Shown: positions 7,022 through 14,975 of the stretch, piece by piece
How positions within the stretch are numbered: position 1 is the stretch's first letter
Layout of the letters: each line of letters begins with the position of its first letter
DNA from: a virus
Virus record (IMG/VR): IMGVR_UViG_3300025617_000068
Span: 1 to 31,289 of that record
Reading direction: 5' to 3' (one strand)
Length of the DNA: 31,289 nt
Notes under the pieces: generated by a model
What the model saw: the letters and a program-made list of their open reading frames with translations, nothing else
The model's database searches: none
Told to the model about the DNA's origin: nothing
Position numbers and translations under genes: made by a program

Positions 7022-10000
7022 ATGAACGACGACTTGTTAGGTGGTTTGTTCGATAATCCTGAATCTAATCGTTATATTGATGGTGATACCGTTAAAGATT
7101 TAGATACAGGAGAATCATTAAGAATACAAGGTGTTAATACACCTGAAGTATCTAAAGTAACAGAGGAGGGCTTTACCCCTGGACAAGTCGGCGGTCGTTT
7201 AACAGGTAATCTTGTTTCAGGATTAGCAGAAAAACAAGGTTTTACTCAACCAGTAATACCTGATCCTACAAATAAAACCTATGGTCGTTATGTAGGAGAT
7301 ATGATTAATCCTGCTACAGGAGAAAGATTATCTACTAAGTTACTTGAATCAGGTCTTTCTGATATTACTTTATTTTCAGATCAAGGTCAAGTACAGTCAG
7401 CTTTATTTGGTAGACTTGAACAAGCTCAAAGAAAGTTAGAAGGTACAGAAGATGATTGGGATTTAGCAGCTGATTTAGTAAGAACTGAAAGAAATAATCT
7501 TACTAATCTTACTGCTAAACCTATAGCTCTTGATGAAGCACAATATGCAGCTGCTCCTGATGTGTATACACCGGGAGTAGTTCAAATAAGATCACCTCTT
7601 GATCGTACTATTGATAACAAAGCTACTAACTCTCTTAAAACAGCCTTTGCACTTGGGGTATCTAATCTAAAAGAAGGTGCTTGGGGTGCTTGGGATATGA
7701 TTGGAGATGTCTTTGAAACAGACAACTCAGGTAAAGCTAATGTAGATCGTATTCAAAGATCAATTCAAGGAATGCCTCAATTAGAAAATCAAGTAGCTTT
7801 TGATGAAGATGGTAATTGGACTTTAGATAGTGCGTCTAAAGTATTTGATTTTGTAGTAACTAATGCTGCAATGTCTGCACCTTATATGGTATCTTCTATT
7901 ATGTCAGTAGCATTAGCTCCTGTAACTTATGGTGCTTCTTTAGCTATACCTTCTCTTATTTATACTGGTCAAACATATAACGAACAAGAAGAAAAAGACC
8001 CTACTAGTGCTATTGTTTCTGGTACAGCCCAAGGTGTTCTTGAACGTTTAGGTTTAAAGGGTATTACGTCTGCAGGTGGTAATTTCTTAAAAGATACTAC
8101 TGTTAGAAGTAAAGTAGTACAAGAGTTAGCTAAAGCTAAATTTAAAGGTAATGTTAAATTAGCAGAAAAAGCTCTTGCTAATGAAACAATTAAAGAACTT
8201 ACTCGTATTTCAAAGACAGCTAAAGATGCTTTAGCATTAGAGTTTCGAGGTAAGTATTTAAATTTACCTAGAGGTGCAGGAAAAGCTGCCCTTAAAGGTT
8301 CTGCATCAGAAGCATTTACTGAAACAGGACAAGAACTATTAGCAGCTTTAGGTGCAAAAAATTTTAAAGTAGAAGACTTAGATACTGATGAATTAACTAA
8401 TAGGTTAATTAATGCCGCTGTAGCTGGTGGTACTCTTGGTGGTACATTAGCTGCAACAGGTCAAATGAAAAGTAATCTTACTTCTCTTGAAGCTTTAAGC
8501 GCACAATCACAAGCTGATCTTTCTAAAGCTACTGATGACTTTAAATATCGTAATGATTTAATTAATGAAGGTGCTACAGAAGAACAATTAAGTATTGATT
8601 ATGTAGCCGCTAATACTAATGAAGATACTACTTTAGAAAGTATTGCTGAACCAGAACTTAAGCGTAGGAAGGAAGGAAATTTCTTACAAAGCATTACTGA
8701 TTTCTCTAAAGGAGGAATTGGTCAATTGTGGAGAGGATTCTCAAATAATCTTAATGTTAAGTATGGTGCTAAAAGTGATAGCCTTCGTAGATTATTTGCT
8801 ATGGTTAATGGTAACAATATTTTCTATGGAGGAGGTATTGAAGATTATCAGCATCTAACTCAAAGTTCTTTAAACAATATTGTTGGTTCAGAACAAGAAG
8901 CTTTAGGTGCTTTTAAAGCTAGATCTTTATCTGAGATTACAGATATATTTAGTGATAATCGTATAGTAGATTTATTTAATAACCTTTCTAAAGAATATAA
9001 AAAAGGAAACTCAATTTCTTTTGCTCAAGTATTTGAATCAAAAGGTTTTGATTTACCATCTGAATATAAAAACAATAAAGATGCTATCTTAGAATATGCA
9101 CAGAGGTTCTATGATTACAATAATAAGATAGAACAAATTACAGGTGAATCAAAAAATATTTTAGAGCAAAAGTCTTTTAATAAAGTTCAAATTGCTAAAA
9201 ACATGGGTGACTTTGTAGAAGCACTACAAGATAGTGGTATGTCTGCAAAAGATGCTGAGTCTTTAGCGTTTGATATTCTTGATATTGAAAACATTCAAGA
9301 ACCAACTGATCTTTTTGATACTGATATTTTTAATAATTCAATAGATAAAAGTCAAGTTGATATTAATAAACTTAGAAAGAATCCTAAGTTAAAACCTTTC
9401 TTGAATGATGATATCTTTTATAACTTAGCATCTATTAATGGTTCAACAGCTGCAAGGCTTGCTAATGCAAAGTTCTTAGGTAAAGATGGTAACAAACTTG
9501 CTTACTATATTAAACAAGCTTTAGATGCGGGTGAGATTGATCAACAAGAAGCAGCTTATATTGCTGCTGAAATGAAAGATTATATTGATATTCGTAAGGG
9601 TGAATATAAAAGAATTGAAAGTCCTGCTTGGAGAGCTTTCCAACAGAATGCTTTGTTCTTAACTACACTTAATCAATTACCTTTAGCAACAGTTTCTTCT
9701 ATTGTTGAACTTAGCTTAGTTAGTAATGGTCTTAATAAGAAAGTAATCTTCGATAAGGGATTTATTAAAGATGCAGCTAAAGATGCTGCAAGAGAATTTT
9801 ATGATCTTTATAACGAAGGGGCATATAGAGCTAGCCGAGGTAGAATTAAACGAGCCGACTTAATTAGTACTGATCCTAGGCGTAATGATTTATATCAAGC
9901 AGGATTTATGCAAGAGTCTCAATCAGTTGCTCAAAAGAATGATGTTAACGCAGGTGTTAATAAACAACAAGCTATTAACTCTTTCTTTAAACTTATTGGT

Positions 10001-10813
10001 TTGCAATCACTAACTAATTATACTCGTAATTTACGTTTAGCTTTAGCAGGAGATGCTATTTTAGGGTGGGTTTATGATGTTGCTACAGAAGGAAATACTG
10101 TAACTAAACAATCATTAGAGGCTAGAGAAAATCTTATTAGCCTTGGTATTGATGTTAAATTCATGGTAGACTATCATAATACTTCTGAAAAGAGTGTTGA
10201 ACAACAATCTAAGTATGATGAACAAATGCGTCTTGCTTCTTTTAGATTTGTTAACCAAGCGGTAGCTCATCCAACTAAATCTAATAGACCTAAGTTTTAT
10301 CAAAACCCAAGGACTGCTTTATTCTTTCAGTTTCAAGGTTTTATTTCTACATTTACTTCTACTATCTTACCTAAGATATATCGGACTTTATTTAATAGTA
10401 ACACACCATTAGATACTCGTATTAGTACTATTGGTACATTAGCTACATTATTAGCTATGGGATTCTTTTCTCAGTATCTACGAGATCTTCTCAAATATGG
10501 AGAAGAAACTCCTTATCTAGATGACTTTGAAAAATTTCAAAGAGCTGTGGGTGCTTCAGGTATCTTAGGTTCTGGTGAGCGTGTTATTAATACTATGTTT
10601 CCCTTATATGACACCCGTTCTGATGGATGGTTAGACTTTGCTCTTGATGAAATATCAGGACAAGCTCCAGTATTAGGTTATGGTGGTAAGTTAGGTACAG
10701 CAGTAGACTCTATATTCTCAGGAGCAGATAATGCCCCTAGTAGGATACAAAAAGCAGCTCCTATGGTTGGTCCAATAAACCAATTCGGATGGAAGCTAGA
10801 TGAAATATTTTAA
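7022..10813 (+). CDS. 1263-aa internal virion protein with SNase-like domain
   Basis: The N-terminal 120 residues match the staphylococcal (thermo)nuclease pattern: DGDT at 20-23, LRIQGVNTPE at 33-42 (Arg34, Thr40, Glu42 equivalent to SNase Arg35, Thr41, Glu43), and YGRYVGD at 87-93 (Arg89 equivalent to Arg87). The residue matching SNase Asp40 is Asn39, so metal binding may be altered. The remaining 1100 residues include a hydrophobic stretch around 275-320 (VSSIMSVALAPVTYGASLAI), long helical regions, and a C-terminal segment (FFQFQGFISTFTSTILPKIYRTLF, then LLAMGFFSQYL) with two probable membrane helices. Size, position and membrane segments fit an ejection protein like T7 gp15 or gp16. It follows the 959-aa gene after one base and precedes the polymerase-like gene by 12. 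Confidence 0.65.
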   Translation: MNDDLLGGLFDNPESNRYIDGDTVKDLDTGESLRIQGVNTPEVSKVTEEGFTPGQVGGRLTGNLVSGLAEKQGFTQPVIPDPTNKTYGRYVGDMINPATGERLSTKLLESGLSDITLFSDQGQVQSALFGRLEQAQRKLEGTEDDWDLAADLVRTERNNLTNLTAKPIALDEAQYAAAPDVYTPGVVQIRSPLDRTIDNKATNSLKTAFALGVSNLKEGAWGAWDMIGDVFETDNSGKANVDRIQRSIQGMPQLENQVAFDEDGNWTLDSASKVFDFVVTNAAMSAPYMVSSIMSVALAPVTYGASLAIPSLIYTGQTYNEQEEKDPTSAIVSGTAQGVLERLGLKGITSAGGNFLKDTTVRSKVVQELAKAKFKGNVKLAEKALANETIKELTRISKTAKDALALEFRGKYLNLPRGAGKAALKGSASEAFTETGQELLAALGAKNFKVEDLDTDELTNRLINAAVAGGTLGGTLAATGQMKSNLTSLEALSAQSQADLSKATDDFKYRNDLINEGATEEQLSIDYVAANTNEDTTLESIAEPELKRRKEGNFLQSITDFSKGGIGQLWRGFSNNLNVKYGAKSDSLRRLFAMVNGNNIFYGGGIEDYQHLTQSSLNNIVGSEQEALGAFKARSLSEITDIFSDNRIVDLFNNLSKEYKKGNSISFAQVFESKGFDLPSEYKNNKDAILEYAQRFYDYNNKIEQITGESKNILEQKSFNKVQIAKNMGDFVEALQDSGMSAKDAESLAFDILDIENIQEPTDLFDTDIFNNSIDKSQVDINKLRKNPKLKPFLNDDIFYNLASINGSTAARLANAKFLGKDGNKLAYYIKQALDAGEIDQQEAAYIAAEMKDYIDIRKGEYKRIESPAWRAFQQNALFLTTLNQLPLATVSSIVELSLVSNGLNKKVIFDKGFIKDAAKDAAREFYDLYNEGAYRASRGRIKRADLISTDPRRNDLYQAGFMQESQSVAQKNDVNAGVNKQQAINSFFKLIGLQSLTNYTRNLRLALAGDAILGWVYDVATEGNTVTKQSLEARENLISLGIDVKFMVDYHNTSEKSVEQQSKYDEQMRLASFRFVNQAVAHPTKSNRPKFYQNPRTALFFQFQGFISTFTSTILPKIYRTLFNSNTPLDTRISTIGTLATLLAMGFFSQYLRDLLKYGEETPYLDDFEKFQRAVGASGILGSGERVINTMFPLYDTRSDGWLDFALDEISGQAPVLGYGGKLGTAVDSIFSGADNAPSRIQKAAPMVGPINQFGWKLDEIF

Positions 10814-10825
10814 TCGGAGCTTATA

Positions 10826-13800
10826 ATGGCTAAATTTTCTAGTACTAGACCGGGAGTACCTGATCAAGGTTCTCAGCCGAGTGTTGATAATGTACCAGTA
10901 ATTGAAGGAGCACAGGTTCCTTTACCTGCTGAAGAAGAATACTTTCAACAAGCAATTCCTCCAGTAGATATTACTCCTTCAGAGCCAACAATTGACGTAG
11001 GGCAAGTGGAAACTACTCCACTTCCTACAGTTGATTTTGAAGCTAATCTTGCTGAAGCAGCTAAGGCTATTCCAGCAGAAAGAGCTTTGGTCTCACCTGA
11101 TATTGTTAGTCTTCAAACACCTGAAGTACAACAACAAGTTGCCCGTCCTTTATATGATATAGACGGTAATGAAATTACTGATATTAATCAAAAGATCTCT
11201 ATTATTGCTAAGGAACAGCAAAGAACAAGAGATGCTTTGACTCGCCCAGGGTTAATTGATTATTCTAGTTATAGTGAATTATCACAGAACTTTAAAAACA
11301 TTATCCCTGAAAGTGACTTAGGAAAAGTACAAAGTGTAGCTAGAGATGCTACAGGTATTCTTACTGAGATTAATGCTAGTGTTCCTAATGCTAGTATTCT
11401 TAATGCTAAAGTAGATGTTACTGAACCTAATCAAACTGGTTTGTCTTTATTATCTAATGCTTTTCAAGTTGATAATAAAACAGCAGTAGGTGGTTATGTT
11501 AATGCTGCATCAGCTGTTGCTATGGAAGTAATGTCTGGTCGTATTAATAATGAAATCCAACAAGAAATAGTAGAAGATACTGCTACACAAAACATTGCTC
11601 CTACTGAAGCTGATTTATTTGATATTGATCTTGGTAATATTTCTGGTGTAAAAGAAGATCCTCTTACTTATACTAATGGAATTAACTATAAATTCTTTAA
11701 TAGTCGTATGGCTGCTGCTTATAAGCGGTATATGCGTAATCTTAAAGTAGCTCAAGATCAAGATGTTCGTGTAGCTCAACAGGCTAACTCAGATATTGTT
11801 GGTGACTTGTTAGGTGCTACTGCATTAGAGTCTGGATTATTTAAGTTAATTAAAGGTAATGATGGGGAAACTTATGTTATCCCTACAAATACTGCTATTG
11901 AGTTTTCTAAAGCAACTCGTAACTTAATTAATGAAACTATTAGTGAACGTAAAGAAGTAAGACGACCTACAACTCCTGCTAACTTAGATACAGGGTTTTA
12001 TAATAGCTATAATAAAGCTTCTGAAGTTCGTAATAGGCAAATTCCTAGATACCAAAATAAAAGTTTAGAAAAAGAATATCCATCTCCTAATACTAAACGT
12101 GGTAAGCTAGAAGACTTAACTGACTTTGCTGTTAAAGTAGGTAGTGTCCCTTATTCTACTACTAATATTCAAGTAGGTGGATTAGCTTTATTATCTGCTT
12201 TAGTTACTAATGATGCTAATGTTGGTGTTGATACTAAAGAGTTTCTTGGCTTACATGATTTAAGATTCCAAGAGATTGCTAAAACTGCTGGTGGTGGTGA
12301 TCGAGGTGCTCAAGCAGCATCTCAAGAAAAACGTAAAACAATTAACAAAGTAAATAACTCTGTTGGTATTTATGCTGGTATTAAAAATACTGCACCTGAA
12401 TATAACTATCATAAAGAAGATCCATCAGTACATCGTTGGTATCCAGAGAACTTAGCAGTAGAAGCTCAAAACAATCTATTAAACAGAGCTATGGTTACTA
12501 ATCCAGTAGCTAATATGGTTAAAGTTTCTAGAGAAGATTTAAATGCTATTAGTAATATGGGTTCTTCTTCTGAAGCATACTTCTTAAAACATTTCAAAGA
12601 TGGTGGTAAAATTAAAGATAAGAGAATGAATCTTATTTCTAATCTTGTAGCTATTCATAAAAATATTTTAGGAAAAGCTTCTGAGTCTATGACTTGGCCT
12701 GAAAGAGTAACTCAATTAACCCCTGCATTTATCGCTGAACATGGTAAGACTGGTCGGTTACTTAAGTCTGCTATTGGTAAACTAGGTATTGTTAATTCAG
12801 ATGGTTCTATTAATGAAAATACACTAAAGAACTTTACTATTTCATTAGACCAACAAGGGCAATATGGTAGAACACCTTTACCTCAATTAAGTCAAGATGA
12901 AGTATTAGCAATTAATAAATGGTTATCAGGCTCTGATCCTAAAACATTTGGTTTTGCTTTAACTTCTTATACAGCATTAGCTGATCTTATGGATGCAGTC
13001 CAGAATAATACTTACTGGAATCCTAAGATTATGACTGATATGGATATGAATTCTGCTGGTCGGACATTCATTTCTATGGATATCGGTAATTCAGATGTCT
13101 TAGAAAGAACAGGTATTATTCTTGAAGATGATAATAATCTTAAAGGTGGTCCAAGAAAATTCTTCTATGATAAGTTTACTGAGTTACTAAACCCTAAGTT
13201 TAATTCTCGTACTGTTAACTCTTTATTTGAAGAATCAAAAGCTAATACTGAGTATGAAAAAGCAACTATTGCTTCAATTTTACTTAATAAACTACAAGAG
13301 TTATCAGCAACTAATCCTAAAATCTATGATGATTTAGGTAAAAAAGTATTGTTGACTGATGACTATGGTAAACACTTTGCATTCCATGAGCAAGAAGCAG
13401 CATTGTTCTTAGATAAGTATCCTGCTATTAAAGAAGCTTTAATGCCATACTATGATAACGAAAATAAAATGGTGTTAGACTTTAATAGGATCTATTCTAA
13501 AACAATTATTAAATCTTCTGAAATGTGGAATACACAATTACCAAAAGATATTGTAGAAGTACTTCAGTTCTTTAATAGATTTCCAGAACCTACTTTATAC
13601 TTCGGTGAAAAGGCTGCTATTGGTAGTGAAACTTATTTAGAAATAGATCAAGGAGAACCTATTACTATTAATCTTCCTGATGGTATGGTTCAATATAAAT
13701 CTAAAGTAAAAGTTAAAGATCCTACTCGTCAAAGTGAAACCAAAACATTCTATAGTTATAAAGAAGGTAAAGTAATTAGGTATGTTCCTGAATACAACTC

Positions 13801-14566
13801 TTATAACATGAATCTTATTGGTCCACTGTTAGGTCAATACCGTGAATCAGCTACATTGATTGATGCTGTTAATATGGTTAACCCAGATAAAACTAAAACA
13901 CCTCAATGGTTTGCTATTGTACATGACAATTTAATTGTTGATGGTAATGGTTTTGCTCCGTATTTCTTTGCAGTTAACTCTGTTAAAGAGGGATCAGCTA
14001 TGAAGGTACTTGAGTTTGATATGATGGGTGAGTTTGTTCAAGACTTTAGACGTCAATTAAAAGATGTTATGCTTGAATTACAAGCTAAAGCTCAGCGAGA
14101 AGGTATTGAAGCAGCTACTGTTGATATTGGTAACAATGGAGAGTATGCAGCAATTGGTAGGAAAGCAGATAGTCTTTACTATCGTTTAAAGGACGCTGCT
14201 GATGAGTCATTTGACAAGAAAGAAGCAATGGAGAGTGAACTTAAATTATATCGTTCTATTGGATGGGTAGACCCTGATAATCGAGCCGGTGATTTTAAGA
14301 CATTCCCAATTAAACTAAAAGCTCTTGTTGAAAAGAAACATCAACCAAGTATGATTGTTTATAAGAATGGTAAAAAAGAAACACAAAAGCCTTCAAAGCC
14401 TTTAAGTTTTATTCAATCAATTATTTATCTTCGTGATATGGACTTTAAAATGAATCAATTTATTGAAGCTAATGGTCTATATGGAAAAGATACTGCAAGA
14501 AATAAAAAAGAAAAAGCATTGAAGCGTGTAAAAGCAGGACAAGAATACTTCCTGTTCTTTACATAA
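10826..14566 (+). CDS. Divergent single-subunit RNA polymerase, virion-RNAP-like
   Basis: The 1246-residue protein is not close to any family I can name, but its second half carries the T7-class polymerase motifs in order. Motif A is DMNSAG at 740-745, matching T7 Asp537 to Gly542. Motif B is KKVLLTDDYG at 839-848, giving the K-x7-Y-G of T7 Lys631, Tyr639 and Gly640, with the conserved Thr at 844; T7 Arg627 is replaced. LPDGM at 950-954 matches T7 TPDGF, and IVHDNL around His1033-Asp1034 matches the T7 HDSF loop (Asp812). The first 500 residues are Pro/Gln-rich at the start and otherwise helical. Located last in the virion operon, it may be packaged and ejected like N4 virion RNAP. It ends just before a strong terminator. 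The polymerase call rests on motif reading by eye. Confidence 0.7.
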   Translation: MAKFSSTRPGVPDQGSQPSVDNVPVIEGAQVPLPAEEEYFQQAIPPVDITPSEPTIDVGQVETTPLPTVDFEANLAEAAKAIPAERALVSPDIVSLQTPEVQQQVARPLYDIDGNEITDINQKISIIAKEQQRTRDALTRPGLIDYSSYSELSQNFKNIIPESDLGKVQSVARDATGILTEINASVPNASILNAKVDVTEPNQTGLSLLSNAFQVDNKTAVGGYVNAASAVAMEVMSGRINNEIQQEIVEDTATQNIAPTEADLFDIDLGNISGVKEDPLTYTNGINYKFFNSRMAAAYKRYMRNLKVAQDQDVRVAQQANSDIVGDLLGATALESGLFKLIKGNDGETYVIPTNTAIEFSKATRNLINETISERKEVRRPTTPANLDTGFYNSYNKASEVRNRQIPRYQNKSLEKEYPSPNTKRGKLEDLTDFAVKVGSVPYSTTNIQVGGLALLSALVTNDANVGVDTKEFLGLHDLRFQEIAKTAGGGDRGAQAASQEKRKTINKVNNSVGIYAGIKNTAPEYNYHKEDPSVHRWYPENLAVEAQNNLLNRAMVTNPVANMVKVSREDLNAISNMGSSSEAYFLKHFKDGGKIKDKRMNLISNLVAIHKNILGKASESMTWPERVTQLTPAFIAEHGKTGRLLKSAIGKLGIVNSDGSINENTLKNFTISLDQQGQYGRTPLPQLSQDEVLAINKWLSGSDPKTFGFALTSYTALADLMDAVQNNTYWNPKIMTDMDMNSAGRTFISMDIGNSDVLERTGIILEDDNNLKGGPRKFFYDKFTELLNPKFNSRTVNSLFEESKANTEYEKATIASILLNKLQELSATNPKIYDDLGKKVLLTDDYGKHFAFHEQEAALFLDKYPAIKEALMPYYDNENKMVLDFNRIYSKTIIKSSEMWNTQLPKDIVEVLQFFNRFPEPTLYFGEKAAIGSETYLEIDQGEPITINLPDGMVQYKSKVKVKDPTRQSETKTFYSYKEGKVIRYVPEYNSYNMNLIGPLLGQYRESATLIDAVNMVNPDKTKTPQWFAIVHDNLIVDGNGFAPYFFAVNSVKEGSAMKVLEFDMMGEFVQDFRRQLKDVMLELQAKAQREGIEAATVDIGNNGEYAAIGRKADSLYYRLKDAADESFDKKEAMESELKLYRSIGWVDPDNRAGDFKTFPIKLKALVEKKHQPSMIVYKNGKKETQKPSKPLSFIQSIIYLRDMDFKMNQFIEANGLYGKDTARNKKEKALKRVKAGQEYFLFFT

Positions 14567-14573
14567 TAAAATT

Positions 14574-14611
14574 AGCCCCTTGGGATTACTCCCTTGGGGC
14601 TTTTTTTTTTT
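14574..14611 (+). terminator. Strong intrinsic terminator between converging blocks
   Basis: AGCCCC (14574-14579) pairs with GGGGCT (14596-14601), and inside it GGGA (14582-14585) pairs with TCCC (14590-14593) around TTAC, separated by a T-T/T-T internal loop. Eleven T follow (14601-14611). It ends rightward transcription 8 bases after the polymerase-like gene. On the other strand the hairpin is followed by TAATTTTATT, so it may also work leftward. Confidence 0.92.
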
Positions 14612-14900
14612 ACTTAGATAATTCTTTAGCTTTACTAAGCACATTATCATACGCTTGATTAGCATAATCATTAGCTTCTTTTTCAGTAAAGTTAATACCT
14701 GTTTCAGGGTTAACTACTGATTGAAGGCCTTTAATATTCTGATCACGAACTCCTGCTGCAACGTACTGATTAATTTCAGGTTTAAATAACAAATCATCTG
14801 GAATATCTATACCAGATTCTTTCATATCTTGTTGGAACTGAACATCATCATATTCAGTATCGCCTCGAAGTGTTCTTAAATTATAACTTTTGTTTTCCAT
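14610..14900 (-). CDS. 96-aa small acidic protein
   Basis: No family is recognised. The 96-residue product is polar and acidic, with a LRTLRGDTEYDDVQFQQDM segment and a helical C-terminal half (NFTEKEANDYANQAYDNVL). I chose the ATG at 14900 because GGAG lies 7 bases before it; an in-frame ATG at 14912 has no comparable site. The stop codon sits in the T run of the terminator, so it is the last gene of the leftward block. Its upstream neighbour is a 21-aa membrane peptide whose stop is just before this start. Confidence 0.65.
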   Translation of the reverse strand: MENKSYNLRTLRGDTEYDDVQFQQDMKESGIDIPDDLLFKPEINQYVAAGVRDQNIKGLQSVVNPETGINFTEKEANDYANQAYDNVLSKAKELSK

Positions 14901-14902
14901 GT

Positions 14903-14968
14903 TTATCTCCATGAATTAAATAAATAAAATACAAACCAAATGCCCATAACAGGTAATAATATTTCCAT
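14903..14968 (-). CDS. 21-aa single-membrane-span peptide
   Basis: A short open frame starts at the ATG at 14968 behind TTGAGGACATT, which overlaps the RNA polymerase stop codon. The product (starting MEILLPVMGIWFVFYLF) is almost entirely one hydrophobic helix ending in SWR. Its stop lies 2 bases before the next start. The well-placed ribosome site and tight packing between two genes argue that it is translated. Function unknown; it could be a small membrane toxin, holin-like or anti-host peptide. Confidence 0.5.
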   Translation of the reverse strand: MEILLPVMGIWFVFYLFNSWR

Positions 14969-14975
14969 AATGTCC

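Noticed and set aside
14477-14671. 64-aa minus-strand open frame across the terminator.
   Set aside because: It would read through the terminator hairpin and T run, giving a Lys/Phe-rich artefact, and overlaps the end of the polymerase-like gene.
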